Source of the DNA: MWDV01 sp964634255
GTDB lineage: Bacteria > Verrucomicrobiota > Verrucomicrobiia > Limisphaerales > MWDV01
Direction: 5' to 3'
DNA length: 64,000 bases
Assembly (NCBI GenBank): GCA_964634255.1
Contig: CAZWJC010000006.1
Location: 5,024-69,023, forward strand
The notes below the pieces were generated by a model. That model saw only the letters and a program-made list of their open reading frames with translations, was not told where the DNA came from and searched no databases. The translations under genes and the position numbers were made by a program. Within the stretch, counting starts at the first letter, position 1, and each line of letters begins with the position of its first letter. Below are positions 25,229 to 33,262 of the stretch, piece after piece.

Positions 25229-25251
25229 ACCTCGAACCTCGAACCTCGAAC
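25229..25251. repeat. Short seven-base tandem repeat between gspE and gspF
   Basis: Three perfect copies of acctcga in tandem, lying in the 99-base gap between gspE and gspF. No gene is seen in this gap. Confidence 0.5.
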
Positions 25252-25312
25252 GTCCAATGTGCCGGCGTCGTGCTCATTGGATGCTGGGTGTTGGGTGTTT
25301 CCCCCGTTGAGC

Positions 25313-26611
25313 ATGCCGACCTTCCAATACAAAGCACTCACCGCCGAGGGCAAGATCGCCGAAGGGCAGATCGAGGCCAGCGGTCGCGCAGAGGCGTTTC
25401 GGCACATCGAGGGTCAAAGCCTCCGGCCGATAAGCCTCAAGGAAGGCATTAACGGGAAAGCCAAATCCCCCGCCAAGAAAGGTGCCGCCACGTCAGCCCC
25501 ATCCAGCAACGGTTCCGCTCCCGCCGCCGATGCCTCCGCCGAACCCGGAGTTAAATTCTCCTTTGGCTCGGGGCGGATTACCGCGCGGGTTCTGGAGAAT
25601 TTCACGCGGTTGTTGTCCAGCCTGCTGGCGGCGGGCGTGCCGCTCAGCCGCGCGCTGGTGATTCTGCAAAAGGAAGCTGCGAACCCCCTTGCCAAGGCCA
25701 AGTGGAAGGAAGTCCATGATCACGTCGTGGACGGCATGTCGCTGGCGGATGCGATGAGCAAATCGCCGGACACATTTCCGAAAGTCTATGTGGCGATGGT
25801 CGAGGCGGGCGAGACGGGTGGATTCCTCGACGTGGTGCTAAATCAGATCGCGGACTTCCAGGCGCGTGAAAAGGAGATGCGCGGCAAGGTGATGACGGCG
25901 CTGCTGTACCCCAGCATTCTGCTTTTGTTGGCGTTGGGCGTCTTGATCTTTCTGATGACGTTCTTCATTCCGAGATTCCAAACACTTTTCAGCGGCTTCG
26001 GCGCCAAGCTGCCTTTGCTGACGCAGGTCATCGTGGGGGCCAGCAACGTGGTGCGATCCTATGGATTGCTCGTAGCGGTGGTGGTTGTGATTGCGGTGTT
26101 GCTCGCCCGCGCTTGGATCGTTTCACCGGTGGGCCGGCGTGCCTGGGAAGGGGCGATGCTTCGCGTGCCGGTCATCGGCAATCTCGTTGCCCAGTTCGCC
26201 ATGTCGCGCTTTTGTCGGATGCTGGGCACGCTGCTTGGCGCCGGCGTGCCGCTGATCAACGGGCTCAATGTTGCGCGCCGTTCCATCGGTAATCAGATCC
26301 TCGTGGACGCGGTCTCCAATTCGATTGAGCTCGTGAAGGAAGGCAAGGCCCTGGGCGTGAGTCTGGCCGAATGCCGCGCGTTGTTTCCGGGCTCCGTGCT
26401 CGAGATGATCTCCGTGGCCGAGGAGAGCGGGAAGCTCGACGCCGAGTTGGTGCGCATTGCCAATGTCACGGAAGGCGACCTTGACCGCCAGCTCAAGACC
26501 GCCGTGGCCCTGGCCGAACCGCTGATGCTGTTCTTTATCGCGGCGTTCATCGGCACGATCTTCATTGGCATGGTCATCCCGATTTTCACCTTGCAGGACT
26601 ACATCAAATAG
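25313..26611 (+). CDS. gspF: Type II secretion inner membrane protein GspF
   Basis: The 432-residue platform protein has the family start PTFQYKALTAEGKIAEGQ, a low-complexity Ala/Ser/Pro linker (about 60-95) and two T2SSF domains: FTRLLSSLLAAGVPLSRALVIL with VAMVEAGETGG, and FCRMLGTLLGAGVPLINGL with ISVAEESGKLD. Three membrane helices follow the usual pattern (LLLLALGVLIFLMTFF; LLVAVVVVIAVLLA; LFFIAAFIGTIFIGMVIP). It anchors GspE and the pseudopilus base. ATG 25313 fits the family start. Confidence 0.95.
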   Translation: MPTFQYKALTAEGKIAEGQIEASGRAEAFRHIEGQSLRPISLKEGINGKAKSPAKKGAATSAPSSNGSAPAADASAEPGVKFSFGSGRITARVLENFTRLLSSLLAAGVPLSRALVILQKEAANPLAKAKWKEVHDHVVDGMSLADAMSKSPDTFPKVYVAMVEAGETGGFLDVVLNQIADFQAREKEMRGKVMTALLYPSILLLLALGVLIFLMTFFIPRFQTLFSGFGAKLPLLTQVIVGASNVVRSYGLLVAVVVVIAVLLARAWIVSPVGRRAWEGAMLRVPVIGNLVAQFAMSRFCRMLGTLLGAGVPLINGLNVARRSIGNQILVDAVSNSIELVKEGKALGVSLAECRALFPGSVLEMISVAEESGKLDAELVRIANVTEGDLDRQLKTAVALAEPLMLFFIAAFIGTIFIGMVIPIFTLQDYIK

Positions 26612-26633
26612 AACGCAACCTGTTTCACGAACC

Positions 26634-27089
26634 ATGAAGCTCCAAACTCGAAATCCGAACTCTGAAACTCGAAACCGCCGCACCTCGGCCTTCACGCTCA
26701 TCGAGCTGCTGTTGGTGCTGGTAATCCTGGGCATCCTCGCGGCCATCGTTGTGCCGAAGTTCGCCAACCGCGGTGAGCAGGCCCGGCAGACCGCAGCCAA
26801 GACGCAAATCGCCGCGTTCAGCACAGCGCTGAGCGCGTTCGAGGTGGACAATGGCCAATACCCGCGCGGCAAGGACGGCTTGCAGGCCTTGGTGGATCAA
26901 CCCAACGACGCGCAGAACTGGCGCGGACCGTATCTCGAAAAAGGCATTCCGTTGGATCCTTGGAACCGTCCCTACATCTACGAGTGCCCCGGCAAACACA
27001 ACCCAAGCGGCTACGACATCTTCTCGATGGGTTTCGACGGTCGCGAGGGGACCGAGGACGATGTCACCAACTGGCAGCTTGGAAAGTAA
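26634..27089 (+). CDS. gspG: Major pseudopilin GspG
   Basis: The 151-residue major pseudopilin has a type IV prepilin start (SAFTLIELLLVLVILGILAA, with Glu5 of the mature protein) followed by the GspG core: IAAFSTALSAFEVDNGQYP, LDPWNRPYIYECPGKH and the calcium-loop end SMGFDGREGTEDDVTNW. The residue before the cleavage point is Ala rather than Gly. The leader (KLQTRNPNSETRNRR) resembles the short direct-repeat tracts seen at other genes. A prepilin peptidase gene is not in the window. Confidence 0.95.
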   Translation: MKLQTRNPNSETRNRRTSAFTLIELLLVLVILGILAAIVVPKFANRGEQARQTAAKTQIAAFSTALSAFEVDNGQYPRGKDGLQALVDQPNDAQNWRGPYLEKGIPLDPWNRPYIYECPGKHNPSGYDIFSMGFDGREGTEDDVTNWQLGK

Positions 27090-27110
27090 GCACAAGCGAA
27101 CCGGTCAACC

Positions 27111-27812
27111 ATGTTGACGAGACAACCAGAGCGTAGCGCAGATTTGAAATCTGCTGTATCGCAGAATTGCATTCTACGGAACGCACGTCCGCATTTCGTG
27201 TTCTGGCGCTCGGGAAGCCCGGCCGATTACAAATCGGCGATACGGCAGAGTGCAACTCTGCGCTACGGGCCACGGCGAAACCGCGCTGGCTTCACACTGA
27301 TCGAGTTGATTCTCGTCATGGCGTTGCTGGCGACCATTCTCGCGATTTCCGCCCCTTCGCTGTCGCGCTTTTTCCGGAGCCGGGGGCTGGAGTCGGAAGC
27401 GCAACGGTTCCTGGCGTTGACCCGGGCGGCACAAAGCCGGGCGGTTTCTGAGGGGTTCCCGATGGTGGTGTGGTTCGATACCAAGCAGCGCAGCTATGGG
27501 TTGAACGCCGACAAGTCCTACGTCGAGGAGGATCCGAACGCACTGGAGTTCACCATGGACACGACGCTGGAGATTGACGCGCGGCTCTCGTCGGACGCGG
27601 CATACGCCAGCCGGGCCACGGAGTTCAAGAATGAGAAGTTGGGGACGAGCGGGCTCTACCTGCTGCACTTCAATCCGGACGGATTCGTCAGCCTGAGCAG
27701 TCCGGAGGTCGTGATCTTTCGTCAGGGTAAGGACGCGGAGTTGTGGGTCGCGCAGAGCCGCAATCACCTGAACTATGAGATTCAAGCCGGCAGACAGGTC
27801 GCGAGCCGCTGA
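27111..27812 (+). CDS. gspH: GspH-like minor pseudopilin with repeat-derived leader
   Basis: The mature part starts at Phe61 (AGFTLIELILVMALLATILA), followed by SLSRFFRSRGLESEAQRFLALTRAAQSRAV and beta strands typical of GspH. The leader of 60 residues is about five times longer than usual, and residues 8-52 are coded by a palindromic array element (RSADLKSAVSQNC, then ADYKSAIRQSATLRY). Because prepilin peptidase removes the leader, the insert should not affect the mature protein. Other starts inside the element are possible. The 3' end overlaps gspI by 38 bases. Confidence 0.88.
   Translation: MLTRQPERSADLKSAVSQNCILRNARPHFVFWRSGSPADYKSAIRQSATLRYGPRRNRAGFTLIELILVMALLATILAISAPSLSRFFRSRGLESEAQRFLALTRAAQSRAVSEGFPMVVWFDTKQRSYGLNADKSYVEEDPNALEFTMDTTLEIDARLSSDAAYASRATEFKNEKLGTSGLYLLHFNPDGFVSLSSPEVVIFRQGKDAELWVAQSRNHLNYEIQAGRQVASR
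27132..27267. repeat. Palindromic array element in the gspH leader
   Basis: An element of 136 bases with perfect 11-base inverted ends cgtagcgcaga / tctgcgctacg. It contains gcagatt-tga-aatctgc, agaat-tgc-attct, ccgatt-aca-aatcgg and gcagagt-gca-actctgc, joined by gtatcgc on the left and gcgatac on the right. Left loops (TGA, TGC) complement right loops (ACA, GCA) in type. Confidence 0.9.
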
Positions 27813-28296
27813 CCGTAGCGCAGAGTTGCACTCTGCGGTATCGCCGAATTGCATTCGGCAGGGCGCGCGTTGTTGTGCGGCTGGCGGATTACAAATCCGC
27901 GATACGGCAGATTACAAATCTGCGCTACGGCGTCGGGCGGGCGGCTTCACGCTGGCAGAGGTGCTGGCGGCGATGCTGTTCTTGGCCATTGTGATCCCGG
28001 TGGCGATGCAGGGACTGCAGATCGCCAGCCGGGCGGGAGTGATCAGTGAGCGCAAGGCCTTGGCCGCACGGCTTGCAGAGAGCAAGCTGAATGAACTGGT
28101 CGTGACGGGCGAATGGCAGTCCTCCGCGCAGAAGGGAACGATTTATGAAGGGCTGCAGAGCTACGCGTGGCACCTCGCCTCCGAACCGTGGAGCGTGGAT
28201 GGCGCCATGCGGCTTCTGACCGTGCATGTGAGCGTGCCGGTGCAGGGACAGGATTACGACGTGCAAATCAGCACGCTGGTGGATGGGACGCAATAG
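27775..28296 (+). CDS. gspI: GspI-like minor pseudopilin with repeat-derived leader
   Basis: The mature protein starts at Phe58 (AGGFTLAEVLAAMLFLAIVI), then RKALAARLAESKLNELV and EWQSSAQKGTIYEG, the GspI pattern. Residues 13-52 of the 57-residue leader come from a second palindromic array element (RSAELHSAVSPNCIRQG, then DTADYKSALR). ATG 27775 lies inside the end of gspH, so translation is probably coupled. The last base of the stop is the first base of the gspJ start. Confidence 0.88.
   Translation: MRFKPADRSRAADRSAELHSAVSPNCIRQGARCCAAGGLQIRDTADYKSALRRRAGGFTLAEVLAAMLFLAIVIPVAMQGLQIASRAGVISERKALAARLAESKLNELVVTGEWQSSAQKGTIYEGLQSYAWHLASEPWSVDGAMRLLTVHVSVPVQGQDYDVQISTLVDGTQ
27813..27930. repeat. 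Palindromic array element in the gspI leader
   Basis: An element of 118 bases with perfect 12-base inverted ends ccgtagcgcaga / tctgcgctacgg. It holds four units with seven-base arms: gcagagt-tgc-actctgc, gccgaat-tgc-attcggc, gcggatt-aca-aatccgc and gcagatt-aca-aatctgc. It is the same element type as the one at 27132. Confidence 0.92.
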
Positions 28297-29144
28297 TGAA
28301 ATCCGAAATCCGAAATCTGAAATTCGAAAGAAATCCGAAGGCCGATGGCCGAATCGGAGACGGGGCGAATTTGACTTCGGACTTCGGGATTCAGATTTCG
28401 GGACCTGCTTCTGGGAGACGGGGTTTTACGCTCCTCGAGCTTCTGCTTGCCGTCGCGGTCTTCGCCATCGTGCTGGCGGCGGTTCATACCGTCTTCTTCA
28501 GCGCGTTCAAACTGCGGAAGCGTACCACGGACGCCATCGAACGTGCGCTGCCGTTGCAGCAGACGCTGGCCATCATCAAGCGGGACCTCGCGAATCTGGT
28601 CCCGCCGGGCGGTGCTCTCTCCGGCTCGCTCCAGAGCAACCCAACCGTCACGACCAACGCCAGCGGCGTCAGCATCTCCGGTTTGCTGGGGCGCCAGAAC
28701 GGGCCGCTATTCTTCACCGCCGCCGGGATTGTGGATGACTACGCGCCGTGGGGTGAGATCGAGCGCGTTTCCTATTACCTGGCCACGCCGACGAACAATA
28801 CGCCAGGCATGGACCTGTTCCGTTCGGTTGCGCGCAATCTGCTTCCGGTATCGCAGGACGAAACGGACGATCAGTTTCTCATGAGCGGCGTGGACGCGAT
28901 TTATTTCCAGTTCCACAATGGCACGGCCTGGGACGACAACTGGGACTCGACACAGATGGACTCCGTAACCGGTCTGACGAACAACCTCCCGAAGGCGATC
29001 AAACTGGAGTTGCACCTGCACAACGAGAACCGCACCGCCGGCACGCCCGCCCCGGTGGAGCTTGTCGTGCCCCTTCCCGTGCTGGCGCGTACCAACGTTT
29101 GGGCCGAGATCGCGGCCACGGCCACCACTGGAGGTGAGCAATGA
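28296..29144 (+). CDS. gspJ: GspJ-like minor pseudopilin
   Basis: A 282-residue prepilin with mature start at Phe44 (RRGFTLLELLLAVAVFAIVL), then LRKRTTDAIERALPLQQTLAIIKRDLANL and ERVSYYLA, DAIYFQFHNGTAWDDNWDS, the GspJ pattern. The GTG start at 28296 overlaps the gspI stop by one base. The 43-residue leader is coded by degenerate direct repeats (KSEIRNLKFERNPK). It overlaps gspK in ATGA. Confidence 0.9.
   Translation: MKSEIRNLKFERNPKADGRIGDGANLTSDFGIQISGPASGRRGFTLLELLLAVAVFAIVLAAVHTVFFSAFKLRKRTTDAIERALPLQQTLAIIKRDLANLVPPGGALSGSLQSNPTVTTNASGVSISGLLGRQNGPLFFTAAGIVDDYAPWGEIERVSYYLATPTNNTPGMDLFRSVARNLLPVSQDETDDQFLMSGVDAIYFQFHNGTAWDDNWDSTQMDSVTGLTNNLPKAIKLELHLHNENRTAGTPAPVELVVPLPVLARTNVWAEIAATATTGGEQ
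28298..28346. repeat. Degenerate gaaatccg direct repeats in the gspJ leader
   Basis: Tandem variants of gaaatccg, gaaatctg and gaaattcg directly follow the GTG start of gspJ. The tract at 14085 has the same eight-base spacing; loosely similar words occur near 26642 and 63771. Confidence 0.6.
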
Positions 29145-30490
29145 AGCTCCGCCTTCATTCGTTCCACCGGTCGGAACGCGGCTCCCTGCTCATCATCGTG
29201 CTCTGGATCGCGTTCGGGCTGGTGGCGCTGACGCTCTATTTCGCGCACTCGATGAGTCTGGAACTGCGCGCCGCGGACAACCGCGTGGCGGCGATGGAAG
29301 CTGGCCAGGCCATTGACGGCGCGGCACGGTATCTGAGCAACATCCTCACGACGGTGGCCTACCCGGGCTACCTGCCCGACCCGATGGATTACTGGGTGGA
29401 TGCCGTGCCCGTGGGGGGCGCAACGTTCTGGTTGATCGGCCGCGACACAAACGATTGGGAGATCAATCTCACCACACCGGCGTTCGGACTAGTGGATGAA
29501 GCCTCGAAGATTAATCTCAACGCGCCCTGGCTGACCGCAGAGATGATCGAGTATCTGCCGGGCATGACGTTGGAACTAGCCGGCGCCATCATGGATTGGC
29601 GCGATACGGACAGCACCATCTCCACCAACGGCGGCGCCGAGGACGAAACCTACACCCGGCTGACGCAGCCGTACAAGGCGAAGAACGCGCCTTTCGAATC
29701 CGTGGAAGAACTCCGACTCGTTGCGGGCATGACGGCGGAGATACTCTACGGCGAAGATGCGAACCTGAATGGCATTCTCGATGCGAACGAGAACGACGGC
29801 GACAACTCGCCACCGTACGACAATCGCGATGGCCGTCTCGATCCGGGGCTGATGGAGTATTTCACGGTGTACACCCGTGAGCCAGCGACGGGGACCAACA
29901 TCCACATTCGAGCGGACGTGCGTGCTTTGTTGGAGGATACACTTGGTACTTCGCGTGCGGACACGGTTATGAGGGAGCCGGGTTTGGTGGGCACAAATGC
30001 CTTTGCCGAAATCACAAGCCTGTTGGATTTCTATATCCGTAGCGGCTTGTCGGAAGACGAATTTGCTCAAGTCGCTGATTACCTCACAGCGACCACCAAC
30101 AGCTTCACCGATGGATTGGTCAACGTGAACACCGCTCCCGAGCCGGTGCTGGAGTGTATTCCAGGCATCGGCTTGGACTATGCGTCGCAGATGGTTTCGT
30201 ATCGTGAATCTAACCCGTCGAAGCTCGCGACCATCGCCTGGGTGGCGGAAGTCGTTGGCGACACAAATGCGCTGACCGCCGGTCCGTATATTACGACGCG
30301 CAGCTATCAATACACGGCGGATGTGGCGGCGCTGGGACATCACGATCGCGGCTACCAGCGTGTGCGGCTTGTGTTCGACACCAGCGAGGGTAACGCGCTC
30401 ATCCTCCGCCGGCAGGACCTTACGCACCTCGGCTGGGCACTGGGCAAGGACATCCGCACGCAGATGCTCGCCGCAAAGGAGAAACGATGA
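29141..30490 (+). CDS. gspK: GspK-like pseudopilin
   Basis: The 449-residue tip pseudopilin has a short leader and a GspK-type start (SERGSLLIIVLWIAFGLVAL) without Glu5, as known for GspK. A large domain follows with GLVDEASKINLNAPWLT, IMDWRDTD, the helix-hairpin segments FESVEELRLVAGMT and VNVNTAPEPVLECIPGI, and an Asp/Asn-rich loop (EDANLNGILDANENDG) that looks like a calcium site. It is coupled by ATGA overlaps to gspJ and gspL. Confidence 0.92.
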   Translation: MKLRLHSFHRSERGSLLIIVLWIAFGLVALTLYFAHSMSLELRAADNRVAAMEAGQAIDGAARYLSNILTTVAYPGYLPDPMDYWVDAVPVGGATFWLIGRDTNDWEINLTTPAFGLVDEASKINLNAPWLTAEMIEYLPGMTLELAGAIMDWRDTDSTISTNGGAEDETYTRLTQPYKAKNAPFESVEELRLVAGMTAEILYGEDANLNGILDANENDGDNSPPYDNRDGRLDPGLMEYFTVYTREPATGTNIHIRADVRALLEDTLGTSRADTVMREPGLVGTNAFAEITSLLDFYIRSGLSEDEFAQVADYLTATTNSFTDGLVNVNTAPEPVLECIPGIGLDYASQMVSYRESNPSKLATIAWVAEVVGDTNALTAGPYITTRSYQYTADVAALGHHDRGYQRVRLVFDTSEGNALILRRQDLTHLGWALGKDIRTQMLAAKEKR

Positions 30491-31932
30491 TAGACTTGAA
30501 ACAACTGGACAAATGGTTTCAGCGGCACCCTGGCAACTCCCTGCTGGGGCTGGCGTTCGATGGCAGCCGGTTCGACGGCGTGTGGGTGCGCCGCACCAAC
30601 GGTTCGGTGGAGATCAAGAAGGCTTTCTCCGTGTCGCTGTCGCTGGATCCGCTGACCGCGGAAGTCGAACTGGCCGGGCGCGAAATCCGCAAGCAACTCG
30701 ACGCCGAGCAAGTTCGCGAACGCTGGTGTGCAGTCTGCCTGCCGTTGAATTGGGCGCTGACGACGACTGTGGAATTGCCGGAGATACCCGAAGAAGACGT
30801 GGCGGACTTCCTGCAGATCGAAGCCGAGCGCAGTTTTCCTTACAGCCCGGATGAACTGATGCTGGCTCACTCCCGCTTCAAGGCTGCAAACGGCGGTCAG
30901 TTCGCAACGCTGGTTGGGATTCCGCGCGAACACGTGACGCGGCTCGAAGCGGTCCTGCACACGGCGCAGCTCCGCCCGGTGACCTTCTCGCTGGGGTTGA
31001 CCGCGCTGCAACCGGTGGACAACGCGGAATGCACGCTGACCCTGTTGCCGGCCGACAGCACGCTGGGCATGCAGATTTGCTGCGGTGGTGGCGTGGCGGC
31101 CCTGCGCACGCTGGATGGCGCTTACGAGCAGGTGGGTGCGGCGCGGGAACTCCAGACCGAGCACATCGCGCGCGAACTGCGCATCACGCTGGGGCAACTG
31201 CCGCCGGAAGTGCGCGAGGGAATGAAACGCGTGCGGGTTTTCGGGCGCACCGAAGCCGCCACGCAGCTGGTCGAAGAATTGCGGGGATCGGCGGACGATT
31301 GGGGGTTGAAGATCGAGCAGGTGCGCGAACATGCGGCTGAGGAGCACGGGATCAGGATCCCGGGCGGCACGGCTATTTCGGTGGCGTTGAGTGTGGCGGT
31401 GCGGCTGTTGGCAGGGCAGACCGGGATGGAATTCCTGCCGCCAAAGATCAGCGCTTGGAAACAGTTCTCCGACCGCTATTCGTCAGGGAAACTTGCCTAC
31501 GCCGGCGCCGCTGCGGGGGCGGGGGCGCTCATCGTGGCACTCACTTTCCTCGTGCAGCAGATTATCATCTGGCACTGGCAAGGGAAATGGTCTGCCATGG
31601 AGCCGAAGGTGGTCGAACTTACCCAGATGCGGGATCAGATTCGCCGCTATCGTCCTTGGTACGATGAGTCGGTTCGGACGCTAAGCATCCTGAAGCGAAT
31701 GACCGAGGCCTTCCCGCAGGACGGCGCGGTATCGGCGAAGACCGTGGAACTGCGCGAGCCAGCGCGGGTCACCTGCTCCGGCACGGCCCGTAACCGCGAG
31801 GTCTTGATCAAGACGCTCGACCAGTTGCGCGCCGTGAAGGAGATCTCGGAGGTCCACATCGAGATGACGCGGGGGAACACGCCGCTGGAGTTCACGTTCA
31901 ACTTTCAATGGGGAGGCCCGGGCGGACAATGA
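30487..31932 (+). CDS. gspL: GspL-like protein with PilM and PilN parts
   Basis: The 481-residue protein combines a cytoplasmic actin-like PilM domain (LLGLAFDGSRFDGVWVRR; LPEIPEEDVADFLQIEAERSFPY) with one membrane helix (AGAGALIVALTFLVQQIII) and a periplasmic PilN/ferredoxin-like domain (TLSILKRMTEAFPQDG; REVLIKTLDQLRAVKEISEV). GspL links GspE to the inner membrane platform. Conserved ATP-site motifs are weak. Four-base overlaps bind it to gspK and gspM. Confidence 0.88.
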   Translation: MIDLKQLDKWFQRHPGNSLLGLAFDGSRFDGVWVRRTNGSVEIKKAFSVSLSLDPLTAEVELAGREIRKQLDAEQVRERWCAVCLPLNWALTTTVELPEIPEEDVADFLQIEAERSFPYSPDELMLAHSRFKAANGGQFATLVGIPREHVTRLEAVLHTAQLRPVTFSLGLTALQPVDNAECTLTLLPADSTLGMQICCGGGVAALRTLDGAYEQVGAARELQTEHIARELRITLGQLPPEVREGMKRVRVFGRTEAATQLVEELRGSADDWGLKIEQVREHAAEEHGIRIPGGTAISVALSVAVRLLAGQTGMEFLPPKISAWKQFSDRYSSGKLAYAGAAAGAGALIVALTFLVQQIIIWHWQGKWSAMEPKVVELTQMRDQIRRYRPWYDESVRTLSILKRMTEAFPQDGAVSAKTVELREPARVTCSGTARNREVLIKTLDQLRAVKEISEVHIEMTRGNTPLEFTFNFQWGGPGGQ

Positions 31933-32471
31933 ATCTCAACAAACGACAACAACTCCTGGCAATTCTGGCCATCGCGCTGGTGGGCCTGTTGATTGCGGAC
32001 AAGCTCGTGTTCACCCCGTTGACCAACAGTTGGAAAGCGCGCGCGGAGCGCATTGCCAAACTCAAAGAGCAGGTGCGCGACGGCACGGAGACGCTGAAGC
32101 GTGAACGCGTGCTGACGGAGCAATGGAACAACATGCGCACCAACACGCTGCCCGCCGCCAAGCCGGAAGCTGAGAGCCAAATGCTCAAGGCGTTTGAGCG
32201 CTGGTCGCAGGCCGGCGGGGTGTCCGTCAGCTCGATTCGCCCGCAGTGGAAGGAAGCCGAAGACGATTACAAGACGCTGGAATGCCGTGCCGACGTCGCA
32301 GGCAGCTTCGCCGCGATCACGCGCTTCCTCTTCCAGATCGAGCACGACCCGCTTGGCGTGAAAGTGGATTCGTTGGAGCTGACCGCCAAGAATACCGAAG
32401 GGTCGCAGTTGGCGCTGGTTATTCAGGTCAGCGGGTTGATGCTGAACCCTCCCAAGCAAACGAAACGATGA
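31929..32471 (+). CDS. gspM: GspM/PilO-like protein
   Basis: The 180-residue protein has one N-terminal membrane helix (QLLAILAIALVGLLIADKLVF), a coiled-coil region (RAERIAKLKEQVRDGTETL) and a ferredoxin-like periplasmic domain (CRADVAGSFAAITRFLFQIE; VDSLELTAKN). It would pair with GspL in the platform. ATG 31929 overlaps the gspL stop; the frame seven codons upstream is within gspL. Confidence 0.85.
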   Translation: MNLNKRQQLLAILAIALVGLLIADKLVFTPLTNSWKARAERIAKLKEQVRDGTETLKRERVLTEQWNNMRTNTLPAAKPEAESQMLKAFERWSQAGGVSVSSIRPQWKEAEDDYKTLECRADVAGSFAAITRFLFQIEHDPLGVKVDSLELTAKNTEGSQLALVIQVSGLMLNPPKQTKR

Positions 32472-33250
32472 ACGCGAAAAGGACAGCCTATTTGTTCAAG
32501 GGCAATGGCGTGACAACAGGGCGTCTGGTCCGGCAGACGTGTTCGCTCGCGTTGATATTCATCGCCGCTGGCTTTGCCTCGGTCGCGCAGACCACGAACA
32601 ACACGGCGACGAACATTGCGCCCAAAACACCGCAGTCGGATTCCTCGCGCCAGTTGGCGAAACAACCCGAAACGAATTCGGCGCCGAATGCACCCGCACC
32701 GTCCGGAGGTGAATCTCCGCCGTCGCGACAGGACGAGTCGGCATTCCGCATCGTCAGCGAGCGGAACATTTTCGATGCGAATCGGTCCGGCGGTCAGGTG
32801 CGGCTTTCGAGCCGCCGCGCCCCGCGGGTGGAGAGCTTCACGCTGGTGGGGACGCTGGCCTATGAAAAGGGCGCGTTCGCCTTCTTTGAGGGATCGAGTA
32901 GTGAGTTAACCAAAGTCCTCAAGTCCGAGGGGGTGATTGCCGGTCACAAGTTGGTGGACATTCTGGCGGACGGCGTGAAGTTGGAGGCGGACGGAAAGAC
33001 AATGGACTTGGCAGTGGGCTCGGCGATGCGCCGCGAGGACGAGGGAGCGTGGCGACCAGGGGATGCCGTAGCCAGCAGTAGCGGCGGTTCGTCACGCCGG
33101 GATGATGACGATTCCTCCCGTTCCCGGCGGCGGGATGACCGCGACACCAATGCCGATTCGTCACGCCCGTCGGCGACGGGCGGTGCCGCCTCAAGCGCGG
33201 ATCAGGCTGAAGTTTTGAAACGATTGATGGAACGCCGGCAGAGAGATTAA
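32468..33250 (+). CDS. gspC: GspC-like T2SS protein
   Basis: A 260-residue protein with an N-terminal hydrophobic segment (TCSLALIFIAAGFASV), a Thr/Asn/Pro-rich linker, the FRIVSERNIFDANRSG motif and an HR-like beta domain (VESFTLVGTLAYEKGAFAFFEG). A charged Ser/Arg/Asp tail follows and no PDZ domain is seen. By position and motif it is the inner-membrane partner that touches the secretin N domains. It is coupled to gspM by ATGA and precedes the secretin genes. Confidence 0.75.
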   Translation: MNAKRTAYLFKGNGVTTGRLVRQTCSLALIFIAAGFASVAQTTNNTATNIAPKTPQSDSSRQLAKQPETNSAPNAPAPSGGESPPSRQDESAFRIVSERNIFDANRSGGQVRLSSRRAPRVESFTLVGTLAYEKGAFAFFEGSSSELTKVLKSEGVIAGHKLVDILADGVKLEADGKTMDLAVGSAMRREDEGAWRPGDAVASSSGGSSRRDDDDSSRSRRRDDRDTNADSSRPSATGGAASSADQAEVLKRLMERRQRD

Positions 33251-33262
33251 CGCAGAACCTCC

